Shown one piece after another: positions 7,403 to 10,780 of a stretch of 10,780 nt of DNA (its first letter is position 1; the number at the start of each line of letters is the position of its first letter). The translations under genes and the position numbers were made by a program. The DNA comes from Sulfurovum sp. (GTDB lineage: Bacteria > Campylobacterota > Campylobacteria > Campylobacterales > Sulfurovaceae), in assembly GCA_027066595.1 (NCBI GenBank), contig JAMONG010000141.1, forward strand, positions 1-10,780, written 5' to 3'. The notes below the pieces were generated by a model, which was not told the DNA's origin, did no database searches, and was given only the letters and a program-made list of their open reading frames with translations.

Positions 7403-9553
7403 GTGATTAAATTTTTTAAGGGGCTACTTCTTATCTTCCCTCTTCATTTATCGGCTAATAGCTATGTTGATTTGCTAATACAAGAAGAATCATCACTTTG
7501 GATTTCACTTTTTGCATTGGCTATTATTAGCATGATGTCTTTATATTTATCTTCAGAGAAATTGAAAGAATTAGATAAAAAACATAAAATGATTTTAAAA
7601 AAAGAAAAAGAAGTTGAGAAGAAGCAACAATTCATATTAGAATTTATGAGTGGAAAGATTGAAACATCAACAAAAGGTATTATCCAACGAAGGGAAAGTC
7701 TTGAAAAAAATATTTTTGAAGATATGAATCCCTCTTTATTTAAAGAGGAAATTGAAAAATTCCAAGAAAGTGAAGCACTGTTGCTTGATGCGACGCAAGA
7801 GCTTATAGATTTTTTAAAGATTAAGTCTGGAAGCTTAGAGCTGAAAAATGAAACCTATAAAGTAAGTAACATACTCAATGAAACATTTAGTATGATTCAT
7901 GATAATTTAAAAACAACAAAAACAGAGTTAATATACGATGTCTCGACGAAGATTTCATCTTTACTTAAGGGTGACTCTAAGCGTATGGAACAGATACTCT
8001 CTACTTTACTACATGATGCAATGAATGGTACATATGAAAGTGCTATTATTTTAAAGCTATCAGTTAAGAAAAGTAAACTTTATATTGATATATCTAATAA
8101 AAAGAAAGTCATGTTAGAAGATGAACTGAATGCTATTTTAGATAACTATACATTAAAAGAAGAATACAAATCGCAAGATAAACTTTATATGTATATCGCA
8201 CATCAGTTAATACTACAAATGAAAGGTAGTTTAACTATTAGTAGTACTGATAATAGAGGTACATTATACCATATTGAGTTACCATATAGCCCTTCTATAG
8301 ATGAAAAAAGTATATTAACTACAAATACTAAATATAAAGATAAACGGATTTTTATATGTGTGAATAATGATGAATTTTCAAGTATTTTATTTGAAAAATA
8401 CAGTCACTACCAGATGAGTGTAGATCTTGTTGATAAAAATGATCTAGCTAATCTTGTACCTAAAATGTCAAAGTATGATGTTTGTATATTGGATAATAGT
8501 GTTCTTGATTATAGACTGACTTCTAGATTAGAAGTATTAGAAGGGTCAAAAAGTCCTGTTATGGTTGTGTTAAAAAATATCTATGATGACATAGAGAAAG
8601 AAAATATTTTACAACCTTATGAACTTATGTATAAACCTTTACAAAATGAACAACTGTTACATATTATAGAGACAGCACTTATTAGAAAAAATGAGTCTCA
8701 AATACCTATTGTTGAAAATATAAAAAAAGAATCATCATCTTTAAAATCCATATTTTTAAAAGATAGACTAGGTATCACTAGAGAGAGTTTTAAACAGTTT
8801 GCCCATTTACATATATTGATTGTAGAAGATAATAGTATGAATCAAAAGATTTTAAAAGGTGTTTTCAGTCGTTCGGGTATGACTATTATTATGGCAAATA
8901 ATGGGTTAGAAGCAGTCGAAATTGTGAAAAATAATGCAGAACTTGATTTGATTTTTATGGACACCAATATGCCAGTTATGGATGGATATGAAGCGACAAA
9001 ACAAATTAGAAAAATTCGTAACATTAAAATGTTACCTATTGTTGCCATAGATAGCATTGGGTTTACACAAAGTACACAAGAAATAGAGGGTATAAATGCT
9101 TTTCTACATAAACCTTTTAAAATAGGGCAACTTTATACCGCGTTAGTGACATATACAAGTTATGAACGAAGTAGTGTGAAGCATGTGCAAAATAAACTTA
9201 CAAAATATAAAGAGAATAAACAGGTCTTGGATATACAAAAAGGTATATCTCATGCAAACACGGCTATTTTTTATAAAGAAGTTTTGAAAGAAATATATAT
9301 TACGTTACAAAATTCCGATGAAGTATTAGAAGAATATGTGATGAAAGCAGAACACAAAGAATTAAAATCCTTTGTGTTAGATTCGATAAGGTTAGCAGAA
9401 ATTATAGGTGCGATAGGACTAAGAAGAATATTGATAGAGGTGATGCAAACCTTTGATTATAAGCAAGAAAATAAACTGCAAGATTATCTTCCATTGTATA
9501 AAAAGGAATTGAGGTTATTAAAGTCTGAAGTAGAGGAATACCTTAAGACTTAA
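7403..9553 (+). CDS. Membrane-anchored degenerate hybrid histidine kinase (pseudo-phosphorelay protein)
   Basis: A 716-residue protein with the architecture of a hybrid sensor kinase but without its chemistry. A hydrophobic N-terminus (4-19) and a TM (about 31-50) enclose only about 12 residues, so there is no periplasmic sensor; a Lys/Glu-rich coiled coil follows (52-77). The DHp-like segment (78-140) reads FMSGKIETSTKGI, with Gly84 where the phosphoacceptor His should be. In the CA-like domain (about 150-295) the N-box Asn is Asp205, the DxGxG box is SNKKK (231-235), and the GLGL box is KLYM (260-263). REC1 (314-425) keeps Asp364 and Lys411 but has Asn321-Asn322 for the acidic pair. REC2 (470-583) keeps Glu475, Asp476, Asp520 and Lys570, with Asp550 at the usual Thr/Ser. 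An HPt-like helical domain (608-714) has Leu659 for His. The reading frame is intact over 2.1 kb, so the protein is likely maintained and acts by binding or as a response regulator. The partner is unknown. The gene has its own promoter. Confidence 0.8.
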   Translation: MIKFFKGLLLIFPLHLSANSYVDLLIQEESSLWISLFALAIISMMSLYLSSEKLKELDKKHKMILKKEKEVEKKQQFILEFMSGKIETSTKGIIQRRESLEKNIFEDMNPSLFKEEIEKFQESEALLLDATQELIDFLKIKSGSLELKNETYKVSNILNETFSMIHDNLKTTKTELIYDVSTKISSLLKGDSKRMEQILSTLLHDAMNGTYESAIILKLSVKKSKLYIDISNKKKVMLEDELNAILDNYTLKEEYKSQDKLYMYIAHQLILQMKGSLTISSTDNRGTLYHIELPYSPSIDEKSILTTNTKYKDKRIFICVNNDEFSSILFEKYSHYQMSVDLVDKNDLANLVPKMSKYDVCILDNSVLDYRLTSRLEVLEGSKSPVMVVLKNIYDDIEKENILQPYELMYKPLQNEQLLHIIETALIRKNESQIPIVENIKKESSSLKSIFLKDRLGITRESFKQFAHLHILIVEDNSMNQKILKGVFSRSGMTIIMANNGLEAVEIVKNNAELDLIFMDTNMPVMDGYEATKQIRKIRNIKMLPIVAIDSIGFTQSTQEIEGINAFLHKPFKIGQLYTALVTYTSYERSSVKHVQNKLTKYKENKQVLDIQKGISHANTAIFYKEVLKEIYITLQNSDEVLEEYVMKAEHKELKSFVLDSIRLAEIIGAIGLRRILIEVMQTFDYKQENKLQDYLPLYKKELRLLKSEVEEYLKT

Positions 9554-9560
9554 GGAGTCT
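9541..9560. repeat. Two overlapping mutually exclusive short hairpins
   Basis: Four 5-mers lie in a row: CCTTA, AGACT, TAAGG, AGTCT. The first pairs with the third and the second with the fourth, so only one stem can form at a time. The block spans the 3' end and stop codon of the phosphorelay-like gene and lies about 22 bp upstream of the efp -10. CCTTAAGACTTAAGG (9541-9555) is also a palindromic dyad. Stems are only 5 bp, so a role is uncertain. Confidence 0.35.
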
Positions 9561-9581
9561 TATCACCTTTAACCAAGCATC

Positions 9582-9590
9582 TGCTATAAT
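9582..9590 (+). promoter_or_regulatory. Extended -10 promoter of efp
   Basis: TG-C-TATAAT (TG 9582-9583, TATAAT 9585-9590) lies between the phosphorelay-like gene and efp. The predicted start is near 9597, giving a leader of about 20 nt that contains the strong TAAGGAG ribosome site (9605-9611), 5 nt before ATG 9617. No -35 consensus is visible. Confidence 0.7.
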
Positions 9591-9616
9591 CACTCATTAT
9601 TTTTTAAGGAGCTACT

Positions 9617-10183
9617 ATGGCTACAATCGGAATGGGTGACATCAAAAAAGGTGCGAGACTTGAGATTACAGGAAACCCCTACAGAGTAACTGAGTTTCAA
9701 CATGTAAAACCAGGTAAAGGTGCAGCATTTGTACGTATGAAAATTAAAAACCTTTCAACAGGTAAAGTAATAGAAAAAACAGTACATGCTGGTGATAAGT
9801 TTGAAGTACCAGAACTTGAACAAAAAACAATGCAATACCTCTATGATGATGGTGATTTTTTACAGTTTATGGATACCACAACCTATGATCAAATAGGACT
9901 TACGCATGAACAAGTAGGTAAAGACACTTTTGATTATATGATAGATGGTATGGAAGCAGATATTTTGTTTCACGATGGGAAAGCTATCTCTGTAGAGATT
10001 GCACAAACTGCAACATATACAGTCGTCGAAACGCCTCCAAACTTTAAAGGTGATAGCCAAGGTGGTAAAAAGCCAGCGACACTTGATTCGGGAGCAGTGG
10101 TACAAGTGCCATTCTTTATTTTAGAAGGTCAGAAAATTGTTGTCGATACCGTCGATGGTAAATATTTGGAGAAAGCGAAGTAG
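9617..10183 (+). CDS. efp: Translation elongation factor P
   Basis: Binds between the ribosomal P and E sites and relieves stalling at consecutive prolines. It is 188 residues, the standard length. Domain I (KOW-like) spans about 1-63, with the tip loop VKPGKGAAF placing Lys34 at the position that is beta-lysylated in E. coli. Domains II and III (OB folds) follow, with the family's C-terminal pattern seen as VVDTVDGKYL at 175-184. No modification enzyme (EpmA/EpmB-like) is encoded in this window, so the state of Lys34 cannot be inferred. TAAGGAG 5 nt before the ATG and a perfect extended -10 promoter suggest high expression. The downstream gene is convergent, so efp is probably monocistronic. 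Confidence 0.97.
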   Translation: MATIGMGDIKKGARLEITGNPYRVTEFQHVKPGKGAAFVRMKIKNLSTGKVIEKTVHAGDKFEVPELEQKTMQYLYDDGDFLQFMDTTTYDQIGLTHEQVGKDTFDYMIDGMEADILFHDGKAISVEIAQTATYTVVETPPNFKGDSQGGKKPATLDSGAVVQVPFFILEGQKIVVDTVDGKYLEKAK

Positions 10184-10191
10184 TATCCTTA

Positions 10192-10217
10192 ATAGAGAGT
10201 AGATACAGGCTCTCTAT
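10192..10217. terminator. Shared hairpin between convergent efp and WYL regulator genes
   Basis: ATAGAGAG (10192-10199) and CTCTCTAT (10210-10217) form an 8-bp perfect stem with a 10-nt loop between the convergent genes. The flanks are AT-rich but have no clear T-run on either strand. The minus-strand stop codon (10214-10216) lies inside the right arm. A bidirectional terminator is the likely role. Confidence 0.55.
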
Positions 10218-10780
10218 ATTAAATATTCTTTTAACATCTTTTCAAATTCAACTTGTAATTTATGTGGCTCAATAACTTTTATCTGCGGTAACCACTTCCT
10301 TAAAATACTAAATAACTCACGTTTATGGGTAATGCTCATAGTAAGTTCTGCTGTACCATCACTATTATTTTTGAGGTACTGACCTTTGATGGGTTTACGC
10401 TCAAAGTAGACGATGGCATCACTATCTAGCAATAGTGTTACATCAAAAGGTTCTGCTTTGGGGTCGAACCATATATCTAAGGCTTTGTTCATACGGTCTA
10501 GTACTTTTTCTTCTTGCTCAAATGTTTTGTCTAATATTTCTAAGTCACGTATCTCTTTGAGGTAGAACTTGATGTAGTTGTCTTTGTATTTAGTAAGCAA
10601 GTACCAAAAGCCATCAAAGATGATTATTTTGTAGGGCTTGACTTCAATGTATGTTTTTAATTTGTCTGGTTTATACCATCTTTTGTAGCTAAAGGTAAGC
10701 ATTTTTTGTTTATCTATAGCATATTCAAGGTCTTCTATGAGTTCAAGTTTATCTGATATATTTTCTACATCTATACGCGT
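10214..10780 (-). CDS. WYL-domain transcriptional regulator, N-terminus beyond window
   Basis: The minus-strand frame is open from the right edge to the TAG at 10214-10216, giving 189 codons including the stop (188 residues visible). The ATG at 10702 is not taken as the start: the 26 codons upstream stay open and read as helical coding sequence leading into the domain (ending IEDLEYAIDKQK). The WYL domain is seen in LTFSYKRW, then VKPYKIIIFDGFWYLL with the Trp-Tyr-Leu motif, and KEIRDLEIL. A C-terminal WCX-like extension follows (DVTLLLDSDAIVYF; KRELFSILRKWLPQIKVIEP). In family members an N-terminal HTH binds DNA and the WYL domain senses a ligand or nucleic acid; here the HTH would lie off the window, so DNA binding is inferred. 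The target is unknown. Confidence 0.85.
   Translation of the reverse strand, partial: TRIDVENISDKLELIEDLEYAIDKQKMLTFSYKRWYKPDKLKTYIEVKPYKIIIFDGFWYLLTKYKDNYIKFYLKEIRDLEILDKTFEQEEKVLDRMNKALDIWFDPKAEPFDVTLLLDSDAIVYFERKPIKGQYLKNNSDGTAELTMSITHKRELFSILRKWLPQIKVIEPHKLQVEFEKMLKEYLI

Noticed and set aside
7403..9553. Annotation as an active hybrid sensor histidine kinase
   Set aside because: The phosphoacceptor His, the ATP-binding Asn, Asp and Gly boxes and the HPt His are all replaced, so catalytic activity should not be assumed.
9550..9557. TTAAGGAG just after the phosphorelay-like gene as a ribosome site for a small gene
   Set aside because: No ATG, GTG or TTG follows at usable spacing; the true efp ribosome site is the second TTAAGGAG at 9604-9611.
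10700..10702. ATG at 10702 (minus strand) as the true start of the WYL gene
   Set aside because: The frame stays open for 26 more codons to the window edge with plausible helical coding sequence, and the regulator would otherwise lack its N-terminal part.

Overview
The window is AT-rich. Its proteins and its promoter style (extended -10 boxes of the form TGnTATAAT, no recognisable -35) suggest a Campylobacterota (epsilonproteobacterial) chromosome of the Sulfurovum/Sulfurimonas kind. That assignment is inferred from style and protein character; no database was searched.

Layout. (1) Positions 1-1492: the 3' part of serA (D-3-phosphoglycerate dehydrogenase), running in from the left edge, followed by a weak terminator-like hairpin. 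(2) Positions 1599-7205: a tightly packed + strand operon with one recognisable promoter. It encodes a complete tripartite efflux system: outer membrane channel (TolC/OEP family), short periplasmic adaptor, and RND permease. Every junction is a TAATG overlap or a 6-nt gap. The permease is divided into two genes, one for TM1-6 and one for TM7-12. (3) Positions 7206-7402: an intergenic region with a perfect 12-bp hairpin, an 11-bp tandem direct repeat and an extended -10 promoter. (4) Positions 7403-9553: a 716-aa membrane-anchored protein shaped like a hybrid histidine kinase (DHp-CA-REC-REC-HPt) but lacking the kinase phosphoacceptor His, the ATP-binding motifs and the HPt His. Only the second receiver looks phosphorylatable. 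(5) Positions 9582-10183: efp (elongation factor P) with its own promoter. (6) Positions 10214 to beyond 10780, minus strand: a WYL-domain transcriptional regulator whose N-terminus lies off the right edge, convergent with efp across a shared hairpin.

How the genes work together. The four efflux genes should form one envelope-spanning pump, with the two half-permeases rebuilding a 12-TM RND protomer. The degenerate phosphorelay protein has its own promoter, so its link to the pump is positional only. serA, efp and the WYL regulator look like neighbouring genes unrelated to the pump.

The two most interesting items are the split RND permease, with a downstream frame open for -1 frameshifting at the junction, and the histidine-less phosphorelay scaffold. 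No tRNA, rRNA, CRISPR array, insertion sequence or transposase was seen. No stretch longer than 300 bases lacks a gene.
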